Shown piece by piece: positions 15,652-24,206 of a stretch of 64,000 bases of DNA (within the stretch, counting starts at the first letter, position 1; every line of letters begins with the position of its first letter). Origin of the DNA: Cellulomonas avistercoris (GTDB lineage Bacteria > Actinomycetota > Actinomycetes > Actinomycetales > Cellulomonadaceae); contig NZ_JACSQV010000008.1 of the NCBI RefSeq assembly GCF_014836445.1, positions 1 through 64,000 of the forward strand, in the 5' to 3' direction. The notes under the pieces are model-generated. The model was not told where the DNA came from. It saw nothing but the letters and a program-made list of their open reading frames with translations, and searched no databases. The position numbers were made by a program, and so were the translations under genes.

Positions 15652-16983
15652 ATGACACGACATGCCCTCGCCCTGCTGCTGGTCGCCGGCACCCTCGTCG
15701 GCTGCAGCGCGGCGCCCTCCCCGACGACGTCCGACCCGCGGCCGACGCCTACGCCGTCGACCAGCCCCACACCGCTCACCGCACCGGTGTCCACCGACGC
15801 GCTGGTCGACCGTGGACTCACCGCCGAGCCGGTGCCGGGCTCCGTCGGCACTGCGGTCGGGGTCGAGCCGTGTCCCGACGTCGAGACGGACGGCTACGGG
15901 ACCTACTCGCGCGTGTGCCTGCGCGACGACGCACCGATCCTCGCCTTCGACCCTCAGGGTCCCTACAGCTGGTTGGCCCTCGGCGTGCCCTACCCTGTGC
16001 GACCGGACTTCACCGCGGCGCAGATCCCCGTCGCGGCGCGGTTCCTCCTCGGCGCCCTGGCGGACCCTGTGACGCAGTGGGACGACTCGCCGGCGGCCTG
16101 GGCACGCACGAACGCCGAGCTGGACACCCTGTTCGGCGAGCCGGGACACGACCTGCGGCCCGAGGACCCCGCCTCGGATGCGGTCATGGGGCTGTTCGAC
16201 GCGGGCGGCTGGCGAGGGGCTGCCGGGCTCCGCCCGGCCGCCACCACGGCGGGGCAGACGCGCACCCGCGTCGACACGCTCGAGATCTCCGGCCTCTCGG
16301 GGTCGTCGGTGGGCGAGGCCACGGTGGAGAACCAGGGCCTGACGGTCGACGTCAAGGCCGTGACGTCGGCGGTCGTCCTCGACGACCACGTCGCGTGGGA
16401 GCTGCGCCGCGGTGTGCTGGCCCACGTCCGCTCCGTGCAGTCCACCGGGCTCGTCGACGGCGTCGAGTGGAGCGCCTGGCACGCGGTGGGCCGAGAGGTC
16501 GCCGGCGGCGTCGATGCGTTGCCGGTGCTCGCGACGCAGGCCGCGGTACCGGACGGATGGGTGGTCCGCGACGAGGTTCCCGGTCTGTCCTTCGCGCTGC
16601 CGCCGGACGCAGGCGAGCCGGAGGTGACGACCGGCGACGAACCGGGCACGACCTACACGTACACGTTCGCCGACAGCGGTGCGCAGGTCCGTGTCGAGCG
16701 GCGCTACGTCCCACGAGGCGACGCCGGTCGATGGTTCGCGAGGCGCGACCACGAGAGCTACGGGCTGCGGGTCCCCGGCATCCGCTACGCCGCAGCCGAG
16801 GCGGGGACCAGCCCACGGGGCCGCTACCTCGTGACGGTCGACCTGGTCACCGAGCCGCCGGCCGACCCCGAGGGCGGCGACGACCAGGTCGGCGCGTACA
16901 CGGTGACGTGGGAGTCCACCGGGCAGACGGCCACCGAGGAGATCCGTGAGCGGATCGGGACGTTCAGCCACTCCTGGGGGTGA
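15652..16983 (+). CDS. Large lipoprotein of unknown function
   Basis: 443 residues with a signal peptide and lipobox (LVGC at residues 15-18), then a Pro/Thr/Ser linker, then a mostly beta protein. Two Cys pairs are likely: EPCPDVE and YSRVCLRDD. A second module from about residue 300 contains VPGLSFALPPDAGEPEV and TYTYTFADSGAQVRVERRY. I see no catalytic signature. It is anchored to the outer face of the membrane and may be a substrate- or wall-binding protein. ATG 15652 has GGAG about 8 nt upstream. Confidence 0.7.
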   Translation: MTRHALALLLVAGTLVGCSAAPSPTTSDPRPTPTPSTSPTPLTAPVSTDALVDRGLTAEPVPGSVGTAVGVEPCPDVETDGYGTYSRVCLRDDAPILAFDPQGPYSWLALGVPYPVRPDFTAAQIPVAARFLLGALADPVTQWDDSPAAWARTNAELDTLFGEPGHDLRPEDPASDAVMGLFDAGGWRGAAGLRPAATTAGQTRTRVDTLEISGLSGSSVGEATVENQGLTVDVKAVTSAVVLDDHVAWELRRGVLAHVRSVQSTGLVDGVEWSAWHAVGREVAGGVDALPVLATQAAVPDGWVVRDEVPGLSFALPPDAGEPEVTTGDEPGTTYTYTFADSGAQVRVERRYVPRGDAGRWFARRDHESYGLRVPGIRYAAAEAGTSPRGRYLVTVDLVTEPPADPEGGDDQVGAYTVTWESTGQTATEEIRERIGTFSHSWG

Positions 16984-16989
16984 CGCGGC

Positions 16990-17051
16990 GCCCCACGTGG
17001 GGCCGGGATGTCGGAGATGCCGCCATCTGCGGTCATGCCGCCATCCCGGCC
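16990..17051. terminator. Convergent terminator region
   Basis: Two structures separate the lipoprotein gene from the convergent SDR gene. A perfect 14-bp palindrome, GCCCCACGTGGGGC, lies at 16990-17003. A 10-bp stem follows (GGCCGGGATG 17001-17010 with CATCCCGGCC 17042-17051), enclosing two copies of ATGCCGCCATC. They overlap and are probably alternative. Either could end transcription from both sides. Confidence 0.55.
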
Positions 17052-17125
17052 GAACACGGCCGGTCACGTGCGCGGTTCGGAGCCGCCTTCCACGGGCTCG
17101 AGGCGGTGGGCCGCCTCCTCCGTCA

Positions 17126-17893
17126 TCACCACAGGGTGTAGCCCCCGTCGACCACCATCACCGACCCGGTCACGAAGCTCGACGCGTCGCTCGCGAGGTA
17201 CAGGGCGCAGGGTGAGATCTCGTCCGGCGACGCGTACCTCTGCATCGGCACCTCGTCGACCCAGTAGTGCCGGTACTCGGGGAGATCGATGTCGGCGATC
17301 TCCGTCTTGACGTAGCCCGGCGCGATCGCGTTCACGCGCACCTTCGACGGCGCCCACTCGGCTGCCAGCGACCGTGTGAGGTGGTGGACCGCCGCCTTCG
17401 ACACGCCGTACGGCGAGTGCCACTGCGGGCGGTTGACGATGAGCCCCGACATGGAGCCGATGTTGACGATCGACCCGGTGCGACGCTCGACCATCTGCCG
17501 TGCGACGACCTGGCTCGCCTTCCAGACGCCCTGGAGGTTGACGGCGAACAGCCGGTCCCACTCGTCGTCGGGCAGCGTCAGCGCGTCCGCGTGGAAGCCG
17601 ATGCCGGCGTTGTTGACCAGGACGTCCACGGGCCCGGCGGTACGGGTGACCTCCTCGACCATCCGCTCGAGGTCGGAACGCTCGGAGACGTCGACCCGGA
17701 CGGCGAACGCCTGGAGGCCCGCCGCGTGGAGCTCCGCGACGGCACGCTCGTTGCGCTCCTCGTCGCGGGCGGCGATCGCGACGGTCGCGCCGGCCTCCGC
17801 GAGGGCCTGCGCGATGCCGCGGCCGATCCCGCGGTTGCCGCCGGTGACGACGGCAACCCTGCCGTCGAGCCGGAACTTGTCGAGCACGGACAC
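17126..17893 (-). CDS. Short-chain dehydrogenase/reductase, last gene of the sugar operon
   Basis: 255 residues, a classical SDR: VVTGGNRGIGRGIA cofactor loop, NNAGIGFH, the catalytic Ser in GSMSGL, YGVSKAAVH with the Tyr-x3-Lys pair, and RVNAIAPGYVKTEI. Probably an NAD(P)-dependent polyol or sugar dehydrogenase. GTG 17893 is chosen because AGGAGG (17905-17900) lies 6 nt upstream. It is the distal gene of the uptake operon, 10 bp after the kinase, so its substrate is probably the imported sugar or its product. Confidence 0.88.
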   Translation of the reverse strand: MSVLDKFRLDGRVAVVTGGNRGIGRGIAQALAEAGATVAIAARDEERNERAVAELHAAGLQAFAVRVDVSERSDLERMVEEVTRTAGPVDVLVNNAGIGFHADALTLPDDEWDRLFAVNLQGVWKASQVVARQMVERRTGSIVNIGSMSGLIVNRPQWHSPYGVSKAAVHHLTRSLAAEWAPSKVRVNAIAPGYVKTEIADIDLPEYRHYWVDEVPMQRYASPDEISPCALYLASDASSFVTGSVMVVDGGYTLW

Positions 17894-17903
17894 GGTGGTC
17901 CTC

Positions 17904-18599
17904 CTAGGTGAGCGGGTCGGGGTGGTGGTGACGCCCGGAGGCGTCCGAGGTCGAGGGCGGCACGACGACGACCCTGTCGGCGCGTGACCGCGTGAGACCG
18001 ATGACCTCGGCGTTGCGCTGGTCCGTGCCCAGCGACCGTTCGCGCGCCTCGTCGACGGACCGTCCGTGGCCCACGTGCCGCGCGATGAGACGCTCGATGC
18101 GCACGTCCTCGCCCGGGTCGACGTACCAGCACGCGTCGAGCAGCTCGCTGACCTGCGACCATCCCGGCTGGTCGACGAGCAGGTAGTTGCCCTCGGTGAT
18201 GACCAGGCGGACGTCACGCCGGACCGGCACGGCGCACGCGATCGGCTCCTCGAGGTCCCGGTCGAAGCGCGGGGCGTACACGACGTCCTCGTCGGCGGCG
18301 CGCAGCCGACGCAGCAGGTTGACGTAGCCGAGGGCGTCGAACGTGTCGGGCGCACCCTTGCGCTCGTGCCTGCCGAGCCGGTCGAGCTCCTCCTGCGCGA
18401 GGTGGAACCCGTCCATCCCCACGAGCACGGCCACGTCGGCCAGCGCGGCCGCGAGGTGCTCACCCAGTGTCGACTTCCCCGAGCCCGGTGACCCGGTGAT
18501 GCCGAGGACGACGCGCCGCCGGTCCCCGAGCAGGGCACGCGCGTCCGCCACGAGGTCGTCGAGCAGGTCGTACTCCACCTCGTCGGTGTCGTTCGTCAT
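17904..18599 (-). CDS. FrcK-like P-loop carbohydrate/nucleoside kinase
   Basis: 231 residues. VLGITGSPGSGKSTLGEHL is a Walker A loop near residue 33; VGMDGFHLAQEELDRLG and VYAPRFDRDLEEPIA are typical of the uridine-kinase/pantothenate-kinase-like group that includes FrcK of rhizobial fructose operons; VITEGNYLLVD is the Walker B-like strand. It would phosphorylate the imported sugar or a related metabolite. The ATG overlaps the ATPase stop as ATGA. Position between the transporter and the SDR supports a catabolic role. Confidence 0.8.
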   Translation of the reverse strand: MTNDTDEVEYDLLDDLVADARALLGDRRRVVLGITGSPGSGKSTLGEHLAAALADVAVLVGMDGFHLAQEELDRLGRHERKGAPDTFDALGYVNLLRRLRAADEDVVYAPRFDRDLEEPIACAVPVRRDVRLVITEGNYLLVDQPGWSQVSELLDACWYVDPGEDVRIERLIARHVGHGRSVDEARERSLGTDQRNAEVIGLTRSRADRVVVVPPSTSDASGRHHHPDPLT

Positions 18600-19453
18600 G
18601 CGGAGCGGTCCTTCCAGGTCGGCGGGGCGTCGGGGGCAGTGGCCGCCGCGGCGGTCAGCACGGGGTCGGTGACGGCTGACTCGAGCTCGCTCGCCTCGGT
18701 CGCACCGGTCATCACCGCGACGACCTCCGACATCGAGGTCGTCCCCGGCCGGACCAGCGCCGCACGCCTGCCGAGCCGGTGGATGTGGATGCGGTCGGCG
18801 ACCTGGAAGACGTTCGGGATGTTGTGGCTGATGAGGACGACCGGCAGACCCTGGTCACGGACCCGCTGGATCAGGTCGAGCACCTGGTTGGTCTCACGTA
18901 CGCCGAGCGCTGCGGTCGGCTCGTCCATGACGACGACACGACGTCCCCAGGCTGCGGCGCGTGCCACGGCCACGGCCTGACGCTGCCCACCCGAGAGGTT
19001 CTCGACCGCCTGGCGCACCGACTGGATGCGGATGCCGAGGTCGGCCATGTGGTCGGCCGCCTCCTGGCGCATCCGCTTCTTGTCCAGGCGTCGTAGCACC
19101 GTTCCCATGACGCCCGGCATGCGGTGCTCGCGGCCCAGGTACAGGTTCTGCGTGACGTCGAGCGCCGGGGCCACCGCGAGCTCCTGGTACACGGTCTCGA
19201 TGCCGGCGCGTCGTGCGTCGAGCGGGCTGCGGAACCGCACCTCCTCGCCGTCGAGGACGATGGTGCCGGCGTCCGGCACGACCGCCCCCGTGAGGGACTT
19301 GATGAGGGTCGACTTGCCGGCGCCGTTGTCGCCCACGACGGCGAGGATCTCCCCGGCCGCGAGCTCGAAGTCGGCGCCGTCCATCGCCAGGACGTGCCCG
19401 TACCGCTTGTCGAGGCCCCGTCCTGTGAGGACCAGCGGTGTCGTCTCGCTCAT
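18596..19453 (-). CDS. Sugar ABC transporter ATP-binding protein (single-domain)
   Basis: 285 residues with one nucleotide-binding domain: Walker A GDNGAGKST, Q-loop YQELAVAP, signature LSGGQRQAVAVA, Walker B VVVMDEPTAA and switch SHNIPNVFQ. Ribose-type ATPases (RbsA) carry two domains; this one-domain form matches the FrcA-like branch. It powers import through the adjacent permease. Start and stop overlap both neighbours by 4 nt (ATGA), so the middle of the operon is tightly coupled. About 45 Ala/Thr-rich residues extend past the domain. Confidence 0.9.
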   Translation of the reverse strand: MSETTPLVLTGRGLDKRYGHVLAMDGADFELAAGEILAVVGDNGAGKSTLIKSLTGAVVPDAGTIVLDGEEVRFRSPLDARRAGIETVYQELAVAPALDVTQNLYLGREHRMPGVMGTVLRRLDKKRMRQEAADHMADLGIRIQSVRQAVENLSGGQRQAVAVARAAAWGRRVVVMDEPTAALGVRETNQVLDLIQRVRDQGLPVVLISHNIPNVFQVADRIHIHRLGRRAALVRPGTTSMSEVVAVMTGATEASELESAVTDPVLTAAAATAPDAPPTWKDRSA

Positions 19454-20487
19454 GACTTGTTCCTCCTGCGCACCAGCTGGTCGAACCCGACCGCCGCGAT
19501 CACCAGGACACCGACGGCGACCTGCTGGTAGAGCGAGTCGATGCCCGCCTGCGTGAGTCCGTTCTGCAGGACCGAGACGATGAGGGCGCCGACGACCGTG
19601 CCCGCCACCCCACCACGCCCGCCGAACAGCGACGTGCCGCCGATGACGACGGCCGTGATGGTGTCGAGGTTCGCCGTCTGGTAGCCCGACGGGTCACCGA
19701 TGGGCGTGCGGCCGAGCGCCGCGAGGGCCGCGACCGCGTAGATCAGGCCCGCCACGAGGTACACGCTGAACAGCACGCGGGAGACCTTGATGCCGGTGAG
19801 CCGGGCGGCGTGCGGCGAGTCGCCGACGGCGTAGACGCGGGTGCCCCACGCCGTCTGCGTCAGCGCGTAGCCCAGCGCGAGGGCGAGCAGCAGCCAGAGC
19901 ATCGTGCCGTACGTGATCTTGGCGCCCCCGACGACCGGGCCGGAGCCCAGCAGCCGCAGGACGTCGGACGTCACCGGGTAGCTCGCGGAGCTCGTGTAGA
20001 GGCGCGTCGCCGCGGCGATGACGGTCAGCGTCCCGAGCGTCACGATGAACGGCGGGAGATTCCAGCGGGCCACGACGAGGCCGTTCACCGCCCCCATGAG
20101 CGCACACCCGAGGAAGCCGATCAGCACCGCGACGAGCACGTTGCCCTCGCCTGCGAGCCGGGCGATGAGCACGGTCCCCAGGACCATGATCGCGCCGGCC
20201 GACAGGTCGATGCCCGCGGTGAGGATGATGAGCGTCTGCCCCAGCGCGAGCGTGCCGATGACCACGGACTGCTGAAGGACGAGCGACACGTTGGCGGGGT
20301 TGAGGAACGTGTCCGTCGTGAGGGAGAAGGCGACGACCGCGACGGCGAGCGCGGCGAGCGGACCCGCCAGCTGCCGCGACATCGCGCTCCTGACCAGGTC
20401 GGCGACCCGCTCGGGGAGAGCCCGCTGCGGCGCGAGCCCTCCCCTGCGCGCGTCGCCGGCTGCCACGGGCACCAGCGACTCGTTCAC
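19450..20487 (-). CDS. Sugar ABC transporter permease (ribose/fructose type)
   Basis: 345 residues, about nine hydrophobic helices after a 35-residue cytoplasmic N terminus. It contains the family signatures LILTAGIDLSAGAIMVLG and AVVIGGTSLFGGRGGVAGTVVG near the ATPase contact loop. It forms the membrane channel, probably as a homodimer, with the ATPase encoded next. Its ATG lies 3 bp downstream of the binding-protein stop. Confidence 0.9.
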   Translation of the reverse strand: MNESLVPVAAGDARRGGLAPQRALPERVADLVRSAMSRQLAGPLAALAVAVVAFSLTTDTFLNPANVSLVLQQSVVIGTLALGQTLIILTAGIDLSAGAIMVLGTVLIARLAGEGNVLVAVLIGFLGCALMGAVNGLVVARWNLPPFIVTLGTLTVIAAATRLYTSSASYPVTSDVLRLLGSGPVVGGAKITYGTMLWLLLALALGYALTQTAWGTRVYAVGDSPHAARLTGIKVSRVLFSVYLVAGLIYAVAALAALGRTPIGDPSGYQTANLDTITAVVIGGTSLFGGRGGVAGTVVGALIVSVLQNGLTQAGIDSLYQQVAVGVLVIAAVGFDQLVRRRNKS

Positions 20488-20490
20488 GTG

Positions 20491-21543
20491 CTACTCGCCC
20501 CAGCAGTTCTTCAGGCCCCACTCCGACGTCTCCGAGTCGATGCCGTCGACCGGCTCGTCGGTGATGAGCACGGTGCCGGAGTTGATGAGCCCCTCGGGCC
20601 GCGTCCCGCTCGCGACGAACTCCACGATCGCGTCGACCGCCATCTCGCCCATGCGGGTGGGGAACTGCATGACGGTCGCGCCGATGGTGCCGTCCTTCAC
20701 GCTGCGCACGCCGGCGCAGCTGCCGTCGATCGAGGTGACGAGCACCTGGTCCTCGACACCGGCCCCGCTGATCGCGGCGAACGCGCCCTGCGCGGCCGGC
20801 TCGTTGATCGTGTACAGGACGTTGATGTCGCGGTGCGCGGACAGCAGGTTCTCCATCGCCGTCTGCCCGGTCTCGAAGTTCGACTCGGTCAGCGCGGTGC
20901 CGGCGATCTCCGGGGAGTCGTCGGTGATGCCGAAGCCGTCGAGGAAGCCGTCGTGCCGTGCGGCGGCTGTCTTGTCGGCGAGGTCGTAGTCGAGCATGGC
21001 GACGCGCGCCTCGGCGTCACCGAGCGACGCCTTGGCCCACTGGCCCATGAGGCGGCCACCCTCGAAGTTGTCCGTCTCGAACGACGCGGCAGCGGTGTCC
21101 AGCGGGTCGAGGGACGTGTTGACCGTCACGACCAGGATCCCGGCCGCGGTCGCCTGCTCGACGACGTCGACCAGCGCGGTCGCGCTCGCCGGGTCCAGCA
21201 CGATGCCCTTCACGCCGCGGGCGATCATGTTCTCGATCGCCTTGACCTGGCTCTCGGTGTCGCCGGCGACCTTGGACTCGGCGGTCATGATCTCGAGCCC
21301 CTGCTTCTTCGCCTGGGCGACCGCTGCCTCCTGCAGCTTGGCGAAGAACGGGTTGGCGAGCTGCTGCTCGACGATGCCGATCGTGAACGTCTCGTCGGAT
21401 CCGGCCGTGCTCCCGTCGCCGTCGCCCGCGGGGGACGGCTCGGGTGAGGTGCTGCACGCGGCGAGCGTGAGCGCGAGGGACAGACCGGCGGCGGCGAGCC
21501 CGGCACGCCGACGCGCAGCGTGCCCAGTGCGGTGAAGCCTCAT
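20491..21543 (-). CDS. Sugar ABC transporter substrate-binding lipoprotein
   Basis: 350 residues. Basic N terminus, hydrophobic core and lipobox LAAC, then a Ser/Gly/Asp linker. The mature part is a periplasmic-binding-protein type 1 fold: FTIGIVEQQLANPFFAKLQEA, GVKGIVLDPASATAL, VVTVNTSLDP, ETDNFEGGRLMGQWA and VTSIDGSCAGVRSVKDG, as in ribose, fructose or xylose binders. It is the first gene of the operon, with AGGAGG 7 nt before the ATG. The upstream 185 bp is shared with the divergent ROK regulator. Confidence 0.9.
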   Translation of the reverse strand: MRLHRTGHAARRRAGLAAAGLSLALTLAACSTSPEPSPAGDGDGSTAGSDETFTIGIVEQQLANPFFAKLQEAAVAQAKKQGLEIMTAESKVAGDTESQVKAIENMIARGVKGIVLDPASATALVDVVEQATAAGILVVTVNTSLDPLDTAAASFETDNFEGGRLMGQWAKASLGDAEARVAMLDYDLADKTAAARHDGFLDGFGITDDSPEIAGTALTESNFETGQTAMENLLSAHRDINVLYTINEPAAQGAFAAISGAGVEDQVLVTSIDGSCAGVRSVKDGTIGATVMQFPTRMGEMAVDAIVEFVASGTRPEGLINSGTVLITDEPVDGIDSETSEWGLKNCWGE

Positions 21544-21653
21544 TGCTTACCTCCTGAACGGTGGAGCGCGGCGCGCGGCCCGCAGCGTTGCGGGGTTGCG
21601 CCGGTCGGCTCGCCCGGGGGTGGCGGCCGTGGCATGACCCTCCCACATCATGT

Positions 21654-21675
21654 GCAACCTTCAAACAGAAGTTGC
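21654..21675. promoter_or_regulatory. Candidate ROK operator between divergent genes
   Basis: An imperfect dyad, GCAAC-CTTC-AAACA-GAAG-TTGC (one-base bulge), sits in the AT-richest part of the 185-bp divergent spacer. AT-rich palindromes of about this size are typical for NagC/XylR-like repressors. A TTGACA at 21694-21699 with GACGCT 17 nt further on and 6 nt before the ATG could be the regulator's own leaderless promoter. Confidence 0.45.
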
Positions 21676-21728
21676 GGCACTTACGACGGCATCTTGACAT
21701 TAGTCCGCCCAGAAGCGACGCTTCCCCC

Positions 21729-22985
21729 ATGGCAGAGCAGCCCCCGGCGACGCGCGTCTACCTCCCGCCCGACGGCGGGCCGCGCGAGGCGGGACCGGGC
21801 CACGTCCTGCAGCTCGTGGCCTCGGGCACCGCACGAACCCGCGCGGCCATCGCCAACGCAACAGGGCTGTCACGCCCGACGGTCGCGCAACGGCTCGAGT
21901 CGCTCTTCGCAGCAGGACTCGTCCGGGAGTCGGCCGAGACCGAGTCGTCAGGCGGCCGGCCCGCCAAGGTGCTGACGTTCCAGGCGTCGGCCGCGGTCGT
22001 GCTCTGCGTCGACATCGGGGAGGCGCGCACCCGGGTCGCGGTGGCCGACCTCGTCGCCGGCATCCTCGCCGAGGAGGTCGTCGCGGTACCGGTCGCTGCG
22101 GGTCCCGAGGCGCTCCTGCGACGGGTCGTCGCCACGGCGCGTGCGCTGCTGGACGAGCCGGAGGTGCCGCACGCGCCCCTCGCCGCCGTCGGTGTCGGCC
22201 TGCCCGCTCCCGTGGACTTCGCGACGGGCCGACCCGTCGGCTGGTCCGTCATGGCGGGCTGGGACGGGTACGACGTGCGCGCCCACCTGGGCGGGGTGTT
22301 CGACGTGCCCGTCGTCGTCGACAACGACGTCAACCTGCTCACCCTCGCGGAGCACCGGACACGGTGGCCGGACGAGCGGCACCTGTTCTACGTCAAGGCC
22401 GGTACCGGCATCGGCAGCGGGATCGTCTCCGACGGACGGGTCAACCGCGGCGCCCTGGGCGCCGCCGGTGACATCGGCCACGCACGCCTGTCCGGCTACG
22501 GGGACCCCGCGTGCCGCTGCGGCAACGCCGGCTGCCTGGAGGCGCTCGCAGGTGGCTGGGCGCTGGCGCGGGACCTGTCCGGCGACGGCTCGGCCGGGGA
22601 GATCCGCGAGGCCCGCGACGTGCTCACCCTCGTCCGACGCGGCAACGACGACGCCGTGCGCCGGCTGCGCGACGCGGGGCGGACCCTCGGTGAGGCCGTC
22701 GCCTACGCCACGAGCCTGCTCAACCCCCGCGTCATCGTCATCGGCGGCATGCTCGCGGCAACGGGCGATCACCTGATCGCAGGCGTGCGCGAGGTCGTCT
22801 ACCAGCGCTCGCTCCCCCTGGCGACCCGAGAGCTCACGATCACCACCACGCAGCTCGACCACCACGGCGGCGTCATCGGTGCCGCGTACCTCGCCGCGGA
22901 CTCGGTGCTCGACCCGGCGACGGTCGACCGGGCACTGGCACGGAGCGACGGCGAGACGCGGACCCTGCGCTGGGTGCTCGCCTAG
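21729..22985 (+). CDS. ROK-family transcriptional regulator (NagC/FrcR-like)
   Basis: 418 residues. Residues about 30-75 are a winged helix (TRAAIANATGLSRPTVAQRLESLFAAGLV). The ROK sugar-kinase-like domain follows: VLCVDIGEARTRVAV, VVDNDVNLLTLAEH, GTGIGSGIVSDG, GAAGDIGHARL and the zinc-site motif CRCGNAGCLEALAGG. It most likely represses the divergent sugar uptake operon and is released by the imported sugar or its phosphate. The ATG start has no Shine-Dalgarno and fits a leaderless promoter. Confidence 0.9.
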   Translation: MAEQPPATRVYLPPDGGPREAGPGHVLQLVASGTARTRAAIANATGLSRPTVAQRLESLFAAGLVRESAETESSGGRPAKVLTFQASAAVVLCVDIGEARTRVAVADLVAGILAEEVVAVPVAAGPEALLRRVVATARALLDEPEVPHAPLAAVGVGLPAPVDFATGRPVGWSVMAGWDGYDVRAHLGGVFDVPVVVDNDVNLLTLAEHRTRWPDERHLFYVKAGTGIGSGIVSDGRVNRGALGAAGDIGHARLSGYGDPACRCGNAGCLEALAGGWALARDLSGDGSAGEIREARDVLTLVRRGNDDAVRRLRDAGRTLGEAVAYATSLLNPRVIVIGGMLAATGDHLIAGVREVVYQRSLPLATRELTITTTQLDHHGGVIGAAYLAADSVLDPATVDRALARSDGETRTLRWVLA

Positions 22986-23002
22986 GACCCGCGTCTCGTG
23001 GG

Positions 23003-23767
23003 TCAGTCGCGGGCCGTCAGGACGACCGGGCCGCGCTTGGTGATCGCCACCGTGTGCTCGGCGTGCGCGGCGAGCGCGCCGTCGGCGCTGCGGATGGTCC
23101 AGCCGTCGTCGTCGATGACGTAGTCGCCGCTGCCGGCCATGAGCCACGGCTCGATGGCGATGACCGTGCCGGGCTTGAGGCGGATGCCGGTGCCGGGGCG
23201 GCCGTCGTTGGGGACGTGCGGGTCCTCGTGCATCGTCCGCCCGACGCCGTGCCCGCCGAAGTCGGTGTTGAGGCCGAACCCGGACTGGCGCGCGATCCGG
23301 CCGATCGCGGCCGACACGTCACCCATGCGGGCGTTCGGCTGGGCCGCGGCGATGCCGGCGGCGAGCGCCTGCTCGGTCGTCGAGATGAGGCGCTGCGCCT
23401 CGGGCGTCGTCGTGCCGAGCTGGAACGTCAGCGCCGAGTCCGCGACCCACCCCTCGACCTGGCACGCGAAGTCGATGCTCAGGACGTCGCCGTCCTGCAG
23501 CACGCGGTCCGACGGCAGGCCGTGCAGCGCGTGGTCGTTGACCGACGTGCACAGGACGCCCGGGTACGGCATCGCCCCGAAGCTCGGGTGGTAGCCGAGG
23601 TAGACCGAGTGCGCGCCGGCCTTGGCGATGAGCTCGCGCGCGTGGGCGTCGAGGTCGTTCGTCGTCATGCCGATGCGGGCGTGCTCGCGCAGCGACGTCA
23701 GGACGTCGGCCACGAACCGCCCGGCGGGGCGCATCTGCTCGATCTCTGCGGGGGACTTGAGTGCCAC
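23003..23767 (-). CDS. map: Methionine aminopeptidase, type I
   Basis: 254 residues. All five metal ligands are recognisable: Asp in LSIDFACQ, Asp in VADSALTF, His in FGGHGVGRTMHEDP, Glu in AIEPWLM and Glu in AEHTVAI. It removes the initiator Met from new proteins. Actinobacteria often have two copies; this one is not in the adk-infA context, so it is probably the second. GTG 23767 is the start, with a G-rich GAGAGGGTGGGGG stretch upstream. It sits behind a long leader (23768-24065) described separately. Confidence 0.93.
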   Translation of the reverse strand: MALKSPAEIEQMRPAGRFVADVLTSLREHARIGMTTNDLDAHARELIAKAGAHSVYLGYHPSFGAMPYPGVLCTSVNDHALHGLPSDRVLQDGDVLSIDFACQVEGWVADSALTFQLGTTTPEAQRLISTTEQALAAGIAAAQPNARMGDVSAAIGRIARQSGFGLNTDFGGHGVGRTMHEDPHVPNDGRPGTGIRLKPGTVIAIEPWLMAGSGDYVIDDDGWTIRSADGALAAHAEHTVAITKRGPVVLTARD

Positions 23768-23845
23768 ACCCCCACCCTCTCATCCGCCCGGACCCGGCCG
23801 GTGCGGCTGCCGGGCACGCCGCGCGAGCGGGAGCAGGGCAGGGAA

Positions 23846-23913
23846 CAGCCCGTGGGCCGGGCCCCCTGGAGGGGCCCTGCCGCGAGGGACGAGGTCGCGG
23901 CTCCCACGGGCTG
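23846..23913 (-). ncRNA. Three-way-junction RNA element in the map leader
   Basis: Closing arms CAGCCCGTGGG (23846-23856) and CCCACGGGCTG (23903-23913) pair over 11 bp and enclose two hairpins: GGGCCCC/GGGGCCC (23859-23865 with 23871-23877) and GCCGCGA/TCGCGGC (23879-23885 with 23895-23901). Only one or two unpaired bases lie at each junction. The structure can be drawn on either strand; it is assigned to the minus strand because it would then lie in the map 5' leader. It matches no riboswitch that I know. Confidence 0.5.
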
Positions 23914-24000
23914 CGGTGACTGCTGGTTTTCGCTGCCGCCCTGCCGTCGTGCCGGCGGAGCGGGTGCGGACCTGGGCAGTCCGTCCGATGACTCGGGCGG

Positions 24001-24039
24001 CTAGCGGACAGCCACCTCACTCGTCCGGGAGTGCTTCAT
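24001..24039 (-). CDS. 12-residue leader peptide upstream of map
   Basis: The ORF MKHSRTSEVAVR has a very strong Shine-Dalgarno (GGAAGGAGG) 11 nt before its ATG. A small hairpin, CACTC-CCGGAC-GAGTG, lies inside it. GTCCGA near the ribosome-binding site (24048-24043) can pair with TCGGAC after the stop (23988-23983), giving an alternative fold of the attenuator sort. There is no run of a single amino acid, so the inducing signal is unclear. Confidence 0.45.
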   Translation of the reverse strand: MKHSRTSEVAVR

Positions 24040-24071
24040 GTCTCGGACCACCTCCTTCCCGTGTACCGACG

Positions 24072-24100
24072 ACGCTACGTCGCACGCGGACGTCCGCCAA
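24072..24100 (-). promoter_or_regulatory. Predicted promoter of the map leader transcript
   Basis: TTGGCG (24100-24095), a 17-bp spacer and TAGCGT (24077-24072) give a good sigma-70-like promoter, with transcription expected to begin near 24065. That yields a roughly 300-nt leader containing the uORF and the three-way junction. Confidence 0.5.
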
Positions 24101-24206
24101 GGGGTTTTCCGACGCCGCCGTACCAGGTCCCCCGAACCGGTGACACGGCCCGTGGACGCCGCCAGGACCCCTCGAGCGCGGTAGGAAACCGTCGAGCGCG
24201 CCACTC

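Noticed and set aside
23846-23913. Hammerhead or other known self-cleaving ribozyme
   Set aside because: The three-way junction has almost no unpaired core bases; CUGAUGA and GAAA core elements are absent.
24001-24039. Amino-acid biosynthesis attenuator peptide (Trp, Cys, His type)
   Set aside because: The 12 codons contain no run of one regulatory amino acid, and the downstream gene is not biosynthetic.
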